NCBI GenBank assembly: GCA_903868795.1 | Contig: CAIPWR010000112.1 | Location: 1-35,282 of the forward strand | Length of the DNA: 35,282 bases | Direction of reading: 5' to 3' | Source of the DNA: an uncultured Spartobacteria bacterium | GTDB taxonomy: Bacteria > Verrucomicrobiota > Verrucomicrobiia > Chthoniobacterales > UBA6821 | Shown: one piece after another, positions 25,569-32,707 of the stretch | Layout of the letters: each line of letters begins with the position of its first letter | Position numbering within the stretch: position 1 is the first letter of the stretch | The notes under the pieces: generated by a model | Databases searched by the model: none | What the model saw: the letters and a program-made list of their open reading frames with translations, nothing else | Told to the model about the DNA's origin: nothing | Position numbers and translations under genes: made by a program

Positions 25569-25982
25569 CTATTGCCGCAGAAGGTCGCCGGGTTCCGGAT
25601 GGCCAGTTACTATTTCTGCCACAAAGTAAGGAGGCGTGATTTCGGCGACTTTCAGATGAGCGGTTTCCTCGCCGTTGGCAGTGACTAGAAGAGGGTTGCC
25701 TGCGGCGACCATGATGCCGGGTTCAAGCTCAGCAATGACATAACTTCCATCGTTTGAGATAGTCCTGATTGTGCCAACCGTTAGCAGTGCGATGGCTTTT
25801 GGTGGAAGAGGCTTGCGAGCGATAGGATGGAGAAGGGTAAGCGGGCCGCTCAACCATGCAAGTGACACCAGGCTCTTTGGTTGCGCTGGTGAGCTCACCG
25901 AAGGGCGCTTTGTATGCATGCATCCGCCAAAGAAAAAGAGGCAGCAGAGCGTAAGTAACAGCTTAGTCGTTTTGAAGCGCAT
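25569..25982 (-). CDS. Small lipoprotein, unknown function
   Basis: From the ATG at 25982 (directly preceded by GAGAGGGAG) the product is 137 aa with the signal MRFKTTKLLLTLCCLFFF and lipobox FGGC (Cys21), so it should be a lipid-anchored envelope protein. Upstream in-frame ATGs (25997, 26006, 26021) are possible but would put a non-signal extension in front. The mature part has a small beta-rich domain (AIALLTVGTIRTISNDGSYVIAELEPGIMVAAGNPLLVTANGEETAHLKVAEI) that suggests a short barrel-like fold. No family is recognised. It is divergent from pheA and lies about 70 bp downstream of the marR promoter region. Confidence 0.7.
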   Translation of the reverse strand: MRFKTTKLLLTLCCLFFFGGCMHTKRPSVSSPAQPKSLVSLAWLSGPLTLLHPIARKPLPPKAIALLTVGTIRTISNDGSYVIAELEPGIMVAAGNPLLVTANGEETAHLKVAEITPPYFVAEIVTGHPEPGDLLRQ

Positions 25983-26088
25983 CTCCCTCTCATGCATGGA
26001 GGCCATCGGGAAATCAATCATCCATTGGGAGGCACGCTCCTGCTCAGACTTGCATGGAGCTCAATCCATCCCCATAAATCTTGTCGAC

Positions 26089-26964
26089 ATGCCTTCTTCC
26101 CCAATCGCCAAGTCCGCCACGTCCGGCAAGGTTGCCTACCTTGGACCCGAAGGTACTTTTTCCCACCTTGTGGCGCTTAGACGTTTTCCAAAACGTGCGG
26201 GACTTCCTGTGGCCACAATCACCGAGGTGTTTCATGCTGTCAGTTCCGGAAAGGCGCTGCTGGGGGTGGTGCCGATCGAGAACTCCTCCGGAGGAACCAT
26301 CACGGAGACGGTCGATCTGATTATCGAGCAGGTGGGCAGGATTTTTATTGCCGAGGAACTGGCCCTTGATGTGCGTCTCGCATTGCTGGGGCGCGCCGGA
26401 ACAGCGTTTGGGAAGTTGAAGTCCGTTTATTCCCATGTGATGCCCCTCAGGCATCACCGTGACTGGATTTTGGAAAACCTGCCGGGCGTCACCATGGTTG
26501 AGAGCTCGAGCACGGCGGAGGCAGCCAAGAGGGCGGCGCTTTCCGGCGCCTCGGCCGCCTTGGCTGCCCCGGGGGCCGCAGAGTTGTATGGGCTTTCAAT
26601 CCTAAAGTTTCCTGTTCGCCCTGAGGCGGTGAATGTCACTCATTTCTTTGTGATCTCGGCCATGCCATCCGAAGTGCCGGAAGAGAAGCGGAGCAAGACG
26701 GCAATCGTGGCGGCTCTTCCCCAGACGTCCGGCAGCCTGCATCGATTTCTCGGCCCCTTTGCACGAGCAGGCGTGAATCTTTGCAGGATTGTCTCTCGTC
26801 CGGTCCCCGGACAGCCGGAGACCTATGTCTTTTATTTGGAGGTCGAGGGTGCAGCGGGGGATGCCAAAGTGAAAAAAGCCCTTGCAGGGGCGCGTCGTCT
26901 TTCGGTCCGCCTTGAGTTGCCGGGATCGTATGTGACCAGACCCCGCTATCGGAGCGCGCGCTGA
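26089..26964 (+). CDS. pheA: Prephenate dehydratase with ACT domain (PheA-type), altered motifs
   Basis: The 291-aa protein converts prephenate to phenylpyruvate in phenylalanine synthesis. The catalytic domain shows KVAYLGPEGTFSHLVA and VVPIENSSGGTITETVD, and a C-terminal ACT domain (about 200-280) follows. The usual TRF catalytic motif reads Thr184-His185-Phe186 (NVTHFFVIS), so the Arg is changed. The ACT motifs GALV and ESRP read GSLH and VSRP, so Phe feedback may be altered. There is no chorismate mutase domain, so this is the stand-alone type. The ATG at 26089 starts 14 residues before the fold. The frame open upstream to 25771 overlaps the divergent lipoprotein and is rejected. tolB follows after 36 bp. 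Confidence 0.85.
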   Translation: MPSSPIAKSATSGKVAYLGPEGTFSHLVALRRFPKRAGLPVATITEVFHAVSSGKALLGVVPIENSSGGTITETVDLIIEQVGRIFIAEELALDVRLALLGRAGTAFGKLKSVYSHVMPLRHHRDWILENLPGVTMVESSSTAEAAKRAALSGASAALAAPGAAELYGLSILKFPVRPEAVNVTHFFVISAMPSEVPEEKRSKTAIVAALPQTSGSLHRFLGPFARAGVNLCRIVSRPVPGQPETYVFYLEVEGAAGDAKVKKALAGARRLSVRLELPGSYVTRPRYRSAR

Positions 26965-27000
26965 CTTGCCTTTCATTTTTAGATACACCAAACAGATACC

Positions 27001-28149
27001 ATGATCCGACCTAGCCGCTTCCTTCCTCTTCTTGCGATTTATCTTCTTGGAGCATCTCTCCAGGCGACCGATGCCCCGACGATTACCGTCCGAAAGAGTG
27101 ATGCCCTGAATGTTGCCTTCACCGGGATCGGCGGCAGCGACGGGGCAGTGGCCTCCAAGGTGGTTCAGAATGATCTGACGCTTGCGGGTTGGTTCGCGCT
27201 AGTTCAGCCAGGGATGGCTTCCTTCACCGTGAGTGGTACCTTTGCAGGTGGAGTGCTTCAGGGAAAGGTAGTCAAGGGAGGTGAGGTGGTACTCTCCAAG
27301 AACTACAGCGGAACCCCCCGCATGGCTGCCCATCAATTCGTCGACGATATCGTGCAGACCCTGACCGGCCATCAAGGGATCGCCACCAGCACGATTGCCT
27401 TTGTCAGTAACAGGAGCGGAAGGAAAGAGATCTACCTTGCCGACTATGACGGCTCCAACGGACGCCAGCTTACCCACGACAATGCATTGAGCGTTTCCCC
27501 CGCACTCAGCCCCAACGGGCGTCGACTCGCCTACACTGGCTATCAGGCTGGCTATGCGGATATCTATGTCGTCGATCTCGCAACGGGTGCCCGTGTCCGA
27601 TTGGTCAAGTTTCCCGGAACCAACTCCGGGGCCCGCTTTTCACCAGACGGGAATCTTCTCGCCTGCACTGTGAGCAAGGATGGGAATCCAGAGCTTTATG
27701 TGGTTGCTCTGGGTGGTGGGGCTCGCCGCCTGACGCATACCCGAGGTGCGGAGTCCTGCCCATCCTGGTCCCCTGATGCTGCAGAGATCATTTACTCCAG
27801 TGATGAAACCGGCGCGCCGCAACTCTACCGCATCTCCTCCAGTGGCGGAAGTGGGCGTCTTGTGCCGACAGGATTCGGTTACTGCACCGAGCCCAGTTGG
27901 TCGCCCGACGGGCAGAGACTCACCTTCAATGTGCGTTCCGGTGGGGGTTTCTCCATTGCCGTGATGGATGTGAATGGTGGTGCTGCTCGGATCGTTACTC
28001 AGGGAGAGAATCCTGTCTGGGGTGCAGACTCACGCCACATTGTTTACAGCACTGGGAGTACGATTTCCTTGCTAGATGTGCCAAGCGGCAAATCCACTCC
28101 TGTGGTCAGCGGTCTTGGGAAAGTTACCGAGCCGACCTGGAGCAGGTAG
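27001..28149 (+). CDS. tolB: TolB-like periplasmic beta-propeller protein
   Basis: The 382-aa protein has a signal peptide (to about residue 22, GASLQA), an N-terminal alpha/beta domain (about 25-125) and a C-terminal propeller of PD40 blades, visible as repeated IAFVSNRSG-KEIYLAD, SPALSPNGRRLAYTG, ARFSPDGNLL, PSWSPDAAEIIYSS and PSWSPDGQRLTF. TolB links the inner-membrane Tol motor with the Pal lipoprotein and helps outer-membrane constriction at division. It is somewhat shorter than the usual 420-430 aa. The pal gene lies 72 bp downstream, which supports the call. tolQ, tolR and tolA are not in the window. Confidence 0.92.
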   Translation: MIRPSRFLPLLAIYLLGASLQATDAPTITVRKSDALNVAFTGIGGSDGAVASKVVQNDLTLAGWFALVQPGMASFTVSGTFAGGVLQGKVVKGGEVVLSKNYSGTPRMAAHQFVDDIVQTLTGHQGIATSTIAFVSNRSGRKEIYLADYDGSNGRQLTHDNALSVSPALSPNGRRLAYTGYQAGYADIYVVDLATGARVRLVKFPGTNSGARFSPDGNLLACTVSKDGNPELYVVALGGGARRLTHTRGAESCPSWSPDAAEIIYSSDETGAPQLYRISSSGGSGRLVPTGFGYCTEPSWSPDGQRLTFNVRSGGGFSIAVMDVNGGAARIVTQGENPVWGADSRHIVYSTGSTISLLDVPSGKSTPVVSGLGKVTEPTWSR

Positions 28150-28221
28150 TCGACTTGAGGAAGTCTCACTTTTACGCTTCCGGTTCTTGATCTTTTGGCG
28201 CGTTTGACCCTGTATAGAGGA

Positions 28222-28722
28222 ATGCGAATTCACTCTTTTGCGATTCTTTCCGTCACTGCCCTGCTTGCGCTCTCCGGTTGCGCGAATAAAAAAAATAAAC
28301 AGTATGCCGGTGTCGATGGCGATTATGTGAGTGGCACTCCTCTTGGAGAGCGGACAGAGGGTGCCAATTTCATGGGTGCAAACGTGCAGCGTGGTCTCTA
28401 TGCACCTGTCCAGTTTGGATATGATAGCTCCGCCGTTGCTCCCGACCAGGAGTCCAAGGTAGCCGCTGTCGCCGACGCCCTTAAGGGAAGCGGCAAGACC
28501 GTGATTGTCGCCGGATTCACCGACGAGCGGGGTACGCAGGAATACAACCGCAGCTTGGGTGAAAAGCGCGCCCTTGCCGTGCGAGAGGCACTGATCGCGA
28601 AAGGAATCAAGGCCAACACTGTTCAGACCGTGAGCTTTGGTTCCGAAATGCCTGTCGATCCCGCAAGTACCGAAGCCGCCTGGGCGAAGAATCGTCGCGC
28701 CGAGTTTGGCATCGTGAAGTAA
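28222..28722 (+). CDS. pal: Peptidoglycan-associated lipoprotein Pal (OmpA family)
   Basis: From the ATG at 28222 (AGAGG just upstream) the protein is 166 aa with signal and lipobox ALSGC (Cys20). The C-terminal OmpA-like domain carries VQFGYDSSAVAPDQ, the peptidoglycan-binding signature AGFTDERGTQEYNRSLGEKRALAVREAL and the end KNRRAEFGIV. It should anchor the outer membrane to peptidoglycan and bind TolB. A TTG start at 28195 adds nine residues before the signal and is rejected. The linker between Cys20 and the OmpA domain is about 45 residues, longer than a minimal tether. Confidence 0.94.
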   Translation: MRIHSFAILSVTALLALSGCANKKNKQYAGVDGDYVSGTPLGERTEGANFMGANVQRGLYAPVQFGYDSSAVAPDQESKVAAVADALKGSGKTVIVAGFTDERGTQEYNRSLGEKRALAVREALIAKGIKANTVQTVSFGSEMPVDPASTEAAWAKNRRAEFGIVK

Positions 28723-28750
28723 TCTTCAGTTAGCGCTTTTTTCGCACAAG

Positions 28751-29935
28751 GTGTCTGTTCCACTTTTTGACCTGAGTCGTCTCGGAACGCAGGTCGATGA
28801 GGCTGTCCGTGAGGCGGCACTTCGCGTCCTTGCTCACCGAGGGTATGTCCTTGGTGCGGAGGTGGAGGCATTCGAGAGTGAGTTGACCGCCTACCTCGGT
28901 GGGGGGCACGCGGTTGGGATTTCCTCCGGAACGGATGCCCAATTGGCGCTGCTGATGGCCATGGGAATAGGCTCTGGGGACGCCGTGATCTCCACCCCCT
29001 ACACCTTCTTTGCAACAGCCGGCTGCATTCATCGTACCGGTGCCGAAATCCTCTTTTGTGATATCGATCCCGCGACTTTCATGATGGATCCCGTGAGCTT
29101 GCGGACCTTGCTTTCCTCGCTCCAGAGGGATGCCGATGGGGTTCTTCGCTCCCCCAAGAGAAACCGAATCCGACTGATCGTTCCCATCCATCTTTTCGGA
29201 ACCTGCTGCGATATGGATGGGATCGCTGCAGTTGCTGCTGAATACGGGATCGAAATCCTTGAGGATGCCGCCCAGATCCTCGGAGCTAAATATCCCTCCA
29301 AAGATGGTGTGAAGTCCGCTGGTCTTATGGCTCCGACTTCCTATGTCAGCTTCTATCCGAGCAAGAACCTGGGGGCCGCAGGAGATGCAGGCGTGGCTCT
29401 CTGTCTCGACGCCGACATGGCCGATAAACTCCGTCGCGTTCGCAATCACGGCATGGAGCAGCGCTACTACCACAAGGTCGTTGGAGGGAACTTTCGCATC
29501 GATGCGATCCAGGCTGCCGTACTCAGGGCAAAACTCCCCTTCCTTGATGGATGGAATGCTACGCGCCGTTCCAATGCAGCGATCTACCGCGAAGCCTTCA
29601 ACGCGTCGGGACTGCTCGACCGGGTCCATCTTCCGTCCGAGCCCTTTCACGAATCTGGCCTGCGCGATCATCACATTTATCACCAGTATGTGATCCGGTT
29701 GCCAAAGCGCGATGCCGTGATGGCTTATCTTGCTGATCAGAAGATCGGTTGTGCCATCTACTATCCCGTCCCGCTGCATCTGCAGGAGTGCTTCGCCTAT
29801 CTCGGTCATAAGGCCGGGGACTTCCCGGCCAGTGAGCAGGCGGCAAACGAGAGCCTGGCACTTCCCATCTTCCCCGGTCTCCGACCCGACGAGCAGCAGC
29901 AGGTTGTGGCTGCGATTAAGCAGGCACTGGATTAA
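28751..29935 (+). CDS. DegT/DnrJ/EryC1-family sugar aminotransferase
   Basis: The 394-aa PLP-dependent enzyme belongs to the nucleotide-sugar aminotransferase family. The PLP lysine is Lys205 in SFYPSKNLGAAGDAG. Further motifs are GISSGTDAQLALLMAMGIGSGDAVISTPYTFFATA, the PLP-binding Asp in ILEDAAQILGA, and RVRNHGMEQRYYHKVVGGNFRIDAIQAAVLRAKL. Such enzymes aminate keto-sugars for lipopolysaccharide or glycan building. The substrate is unknown and no sugar-nucleotide genes surround it. The start is a GTG at 28751, 28 bp after pal. The stop overlaps the convergent membrane-protein gene by four bases. Confidence 0.92.
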   Translation: MSVPLFDLSRLGTQVDEAVREAALRVLAHRGYVLGAEVEAFESELTAYLGGGHAVGISSGTDAQLALLMAMGIGSGDAVISTPYTFFATAGCIHRTGAEILFCDIDPATFMMDPVSLRTLLSSLQRDADGVLRSPKRNRIRLIVPIHLFGTCCDMDGIAAVAAEYGIEILEDAAQILGAKYPSKDGVKSAGLMAPTSYVSFYPSKNLGAAGDAGVALCLDADMADKLRRVRNHGMEQRYYHKVVGGNFRIDAIQAAVLRAKLPFLDGWNATRRSNAAIYREAFNASGLLDRVHLPSEPFHESGLRDHHIYHQYVIRLPKRDAVMAYLADQKIGCAIYYPVPLHLQECFAYLGHKAGDFPASEQAANESLALPIFPGLRPDEQQQVVAAIKQALD

Positions 29936-30648
29936 GCCACCTTCGGATTCTCTCCTGAGATCTTGAGGGCTCCAATCAGGAGTACCACTCCCGGAACAAC
30001 CAGCGCGAGAAGGTCACAGAGGGCATGAACGATTTCACTCCGTATTAGAATCACGTCAGCAGATTTTCCCAGTGGGAGCAGATGGAGGTATCCCAATTCA
30101 GTAACAAAAAAACCTAGAGCCATACTTGTCACAGCAATGATTGTTACCGCGCGCATCCCTTGCTGGTTTTCAGAGGAGGCCTTCAGAATTCTGCGAAAAT
30201 GAACCATGCAGAGCACGAAGCCTATCAGCGCCACGATCTGAAAAAACGGCCCCAGAACTGCCCATCCCAGAGCTATCCAACACAGACTGCGGAAACCTTT
30301 TCCCCGAGGATCGAGGTAAAGCATGCCAAAGCAGACAAAAATCAAAGGAAGCCCTAGAGACCATGCGATAATCCGGTCTTCTCCGGCAAGCAGGTGGCCG
30401 GTTACGCAGTAAGAGGTCCCGGCGAGCTCAAAGGCATCTCTCCAAGCAACCCAGACATTGGACTCGAACCATGCAGCCCCCAGCAAGGCCACTCCGGAGA
30501 GCGCAAGGGGCAGGCGAACGGTTCGTGTAACCACGCTGAGGCAGAGAATCTGGAGAAGCCCCGTCATGACCATCAGCGTCACCGCGAGGCGCAGAGTCAA
30601 CTCTACCGCACGATAATCTCCGATGGGCAGTGTTAGGAGGGATTCCAT
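29932..30648 (-). CDS. Seven-helix membrane protein, rhodopsin-like but lacking the retinal lysine
   Basis: The 238-aa integral membrane protein has about seven hydrophobic segments (roughly 17-41, 47-69, 92-112, 119-139, 138-155, 165-191, 199-228). By eye it aligns with bacterial rhodopsins. Helix 3 reads Arg92-x-x-Ala95-Trp96-x4-Pro101, matching Arg-x-x-Asp-Trp-x4-Pro. Helix 7 keeps Asp212 but has Leu216 four residues on, where retinal-binding Lys is expected. The counter-ion Asp is Ala95 and the donor acidic site is Cys106. The helix-6 Trp/Tyr/Pro retinal pocket is also missing. Under this reading it is a non-retinylidene rhodopsin-fold protein, comparable to lysine-less fungal opsin-related proteins. 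It cannot be a normal light-driven pump. If the alignment is chance it is simply an unknown 7-helix protein. No carotenoid or dioxygenase gene is nearby. Confidence 0.5.
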   Translation of the reverse strand: MESLLTLPIGDYRAVELTLRLAVTLMVMTGLLQILCLSVVTRTVRLPLALSGVALLGAAWFESNVWVAWRDAFELAGTSYCVTGHLLAGEDRIIAWSLGLPLIFVCFGMLYLDPRGKGFRSLCWIALGWAVLGPFFQIVALIGFVLCMVHFRRILKASSENQQGMRAVTIIAVTSMALGFFVTELGYLHLLPLGKSADVILIRSEIVHALCDLLALVVPGVVLLIGALKISGENPKVA

Positions 30649-30664
30649 CGTGTCGCTTGGTACG

Positions 30665-30678
30665 GATTCTTAAGAATC
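30665..30678. promoter_or_regulatory. Perfect 14-bp palindrome upstream of the membrane protein
   Basis: GATTCTTAAGAATC is a perfect self-complementary sequence, 16 bp upstream of the membrane-protein ATG (30648) and downstream of pfkA on the same strand. This position fits an operator overlapping the promoter or leader. No T tract follows, so it is not a terminator. Confidence 0.4.
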
Positions 30679-30709
30679 AGTGAAATTAGAAGAGGGGAAA
30701 GGGATGGGA

Positions 30710-31708
30710 TCAGAGTTCGACAGTGTCGCCGAATTCAACCTTCAGATTCCTTGCAAGGCGGATGAGCTCCGGCGCGGGATGTTTTTTCTTTCCGATCACC
30801 TGATCAAGATCGATCAGTGTGGCGCGTCCCTTGGAGAGTGCGGTCATGCATCCCGTTTCCTGCTGGAGAAGTCCCATGACGGCTAGTTCGCCGAATCTGG
30901 CGCCAAGCATGCGATCAAAGTGCGTTGGTATGCCCCCGCGCTGCACATGGCCCAGGACAGTGATTCGTATTTCCTGCTCGAATTCCCCGCCTGGAACGGC
31001 TTCCTGCATGCGCTCCATGAAGTTTACGGCACCGCAGACCCCTTCGGCCAGCATCACAATGGAATTATCCTGAGCCTCCTGATAGCGCTGGTGAAGAACC
31101 GAGACGATTTTCTCCATGTTATAACGGAACTCGGGAATGACAGCAACCGTGGCACCCGAACTGATAGCCGTGGTGAGGGCGAGGTAGCCAGAATTACGAC
31201 CCATTACCTCGATTAGGAAGCACCGACGGTGGGATCGTGCCGTGTCACGAATCCGGTCGACTAACTGCATGATCGTGTTGGTGGCAGTATCGACACCGAT
31301 GGCCATTTCCGTGCCGGAGAGGTCGTTGTCGATGCTGGCGGGTATGCCAACGACAGGCATGCCTCGCCTTGCGAGTTCGCGTGCTCCCGTCAGCGAACCA
31401 TCACCTCCGATGACCACCAAGCCGTGGATGCCTAGTTCGGCAAGTCGAGATCTTGCTGCATCCACTCCTTCGGAGCTGTACATCCTTTTGCAACGGCTCG
31501 ACTGGAGGATTGTCCCTCCCCGATCGATGATGGCTGCCAGACTGCGATTCCCGAGCTCTTCGACAGTACCATCAAAAATCCCGTCATAGCCGTTGGAAAT
31601 GCCGATGACTCGACAGTTTTGCTGAGATGCCGTTCTTGCGACTGCGCGAATCGCCGGATTCATTCCCGGAGCATCTCCACCCGAAGTCAATACGCCGATG
31701 GTTTTCAT
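30710..31708 (-). CDS. pfkA: ATP-dependent 6-phosphofructokinase
   Basis: The 332-aa glycolytic enzyme phosphorylates fructose-6-phosphate. It has the N-terminal GVLTSGGDAPGMNPAIRA ATP loop, VVIGGDGSLTGA (Gly after GGD typical of ATP rather than PPi enzymes), the catalytic GIPASIDNDLSGTEMAIGVDTA with the essential Asp (usually P-x-TIDND, here SIDND), EVMGRNSGYLAL, and the F6P-binding VLGHVQRGGIPTHFDRMLGARFG. Length is typical of the short bacterial PfkA. It is transcribed away from the PhoB-like gene. The membrane protein lies 61 bp downstream on the same strand and may be co-transcribed. Confidence 0.95.
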   Translation of the reverse strand: MKTIGVLTSGGDAPGMNPAIRAVARTASQQNCRVIGISNGYDGIFDGTVEELGNRSLAAIIDRGGTILQSSRCKRMYSSEGVDAARSRLAELGIHGLVVIGGDGSLTGARELARRGMPVVGIPASIDNDLSGTEMAIGVDTATNTIMQLVDRIRDTARSHRRCFLIEVMGRNSGYLALTTAISSGATVAVIPEFRYNMEKIVSVLHQRYQEAQDNSIVMLAEGVCGAVNFMERMQEAVPGGEFEQEIRITVLGHVQRGGIPTHFDRMLGARFGELAVMGLLQQETGCMTALSKGRATLIDLDQVIGKKKHPAPELIRLARNLKVEFGDTVEL

Positions 31709-31747
31709 AATCTTGTTTGGGAAGCCACCGGGGGACGTGACAACTCA

Positions 31748-31774
31748 TGTATACCAGAACTGCTAAAAAATCAA
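31748..31774 (-). promoter_or_regulatory. Candidate pfkA promoter (extended -10)
   Basis: On the minus strand TGGTATACA (TG motif plus TATACA at 31748-31753) is preceded at short spacing by TTGATT (31769-31774, 15-base spacer). An extended -10 can compensate for a poor -35. It would give pfkA a leader of about 33 bases. Confidence 0.35.
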
Positions 31775-31789
31775 AGGGTGATAAAAACT

Positions 31790-31819
31790 TTGAACGAACA
31801 CCCAAGGCGGATGTCGAAT
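31790..31819 (+). promoter_or_regulatory. Candidate promoter in front of the orphan hairpin
   Basis: TTGAAC (31790-31795), an 18-base spacer and TCGAAT (31814-31819) form a plausible plus-strand promoter. Transcription would start near 31826 and immediately enter the hairpin ending at 31900, giving an RNA of about 75 bases or an attenuated leader for the response-regulator gene. Confidence 0.3.
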
Positions 31820-31839
31820 TAAATAGGTTAACAATGGGG

Positions 31840-31900
31840 GCGGGCCGCCTCGTTTCGGTTTTATGGTTTTTCCGGGGCGAATCAGGCGGCCCGCTTTTTT
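31840..31900 (+). terminator. Long hairpin plus U tract upstream of the two-component genes
   Basis: A perfect 11-bp GC-rich stem (GCGGGCCGCCT 31840-31850 / AGGCGGCCCGC 31884-31894) continues inward as an 8-bp stem with three G-U pairs (31851-31858 / 31872-31879), closes on a 13-base loop and is followed by six T residues (31895-31900). It has the form of a strong plus-strand intrinsic terminator, but no plus-strand gene lies upstream because pfkA points the other way. It may end a small RNA or attenuate transcription into the response-regulator gene. Confidence 0.8.
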
Positions 31901-32014
31901 GTGGCCGTGCTCTCTGAAGGCAAACGAAACATTCCAAAGAGGCACTTGCCACCATGACGTCACTCGGGTAGCTCCTACGGGGTAAACGGGATTCCATTAT
32001 CCACCACCCACACC

Positions 32015-32707
32015 ATGTCTGAAACAATTCTTGTTATTGAGGATGAAGAGGATGTTTCTGACTTGATCCGATATCATCTGAAAAAAGCCAAGCTGCGCGT
32101 CATCGTTGCAGCTGATGGTGTCGAGGGGTTGGCATTGGCGACCGAGGAGCGTCCTGACGCGATCATTCTCGATATCATGCTTCCCCGGCTCAACGGATTC
32201 GAGGTGGCCAAAAAATTAAAAGCCAATGAGCGGACGGCGACTATTCCGCTTCTGATCCTTAGTGCCAAGGGCGAGGCGGATAGCCGGATCAAGGGACTTG
32301 AACTGGGGGCCGATGATTATCTGCCCAAACCATTCAGTCCGAGGGAACTACTTCTCAGGATCCAATCCCTTTTGAAAAGGGCGCGTCCCACCGTGGTTTC
32401 AGAATCGACTTCTTCGGGTCCTTTTGTTCTGGATCGTACGTCCTTGAAGGTGACGCTTGATGGAGAGCGAATCGAGCTGACTTCAACGGAATTCAAATTG
32501 TTATCTCTTCTCATCGGAAAGGGAGGGGCAATACAATCCCGTGAGGAGTTGCTCCACGAGGTCTGGGGATATCGCAGCACGGTCGATACCCGTACGGTCG
32601 ACACCCATATGCGACGCCTCCGTGAAAAACTGGGCACTCATGCCTCCTATTTGGAGACGGTTCGCGGTGAGGGGTACCGTTTCATGGCGCCGACATCGCT
32701 CAACTGA
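32015..32707 (+). CDS. OmpR/PhoB-family response regulator
   Basis: The 230-aa regulator has a receiver domain (1-120) with the acidic pair Glu9-Asp10, phospho-acceptor Asp53 (ILDIMLPRLNG), Ser/Thr in LILSAKG and Lys in LPKPFSPREL. A winged-helix output domain follows (about 135-228) with ELTSTEFKLLSLLI, HEVWGY and the recognition helix TRTVDTHMRRLREKLG. The sequence is closest in feel to PhoB, the phosphate-starvation regulator, but this is not proven. No pst or phoU genes are near, and I see no clear Pho box upstream. Its stop overlaps the kinase start by one base. Confidence 0.92.
   Translation: MSETILVIEDEEDVSDLIRYHLKKAKLRVIVAADGVEGLALATEERPDAIILDIMLPRLNGFEVAKKLKANERTATIPLLILSAKGEADSRIKGLELGADDYLPKPFSPRELLLRIQSLLKRARPTVVSESTSSGPFVLDRTSLKVTLDGERIELTSTEFKLLSLLIGKGGAIQSREELLHEVWGYRSTVDTRTVDTHMRRLREKLGTHASYLETVRGEGYRFMAPTSLN

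Noticed and set aside
28730-29809. 359-residue open frame antisense to the DegT aminotransferase
   Set aside because: It is a shadow of a clear PLP aminotransferase gene, with no start signal or domain.
31584-32027. 147-residue minus-strand open frame spanning the pfkA-response regulator gap
   Set aside because: It overlaps the start of pfkA in another frame and crosses the hairpin at 31840-31900. No protein features are visible.
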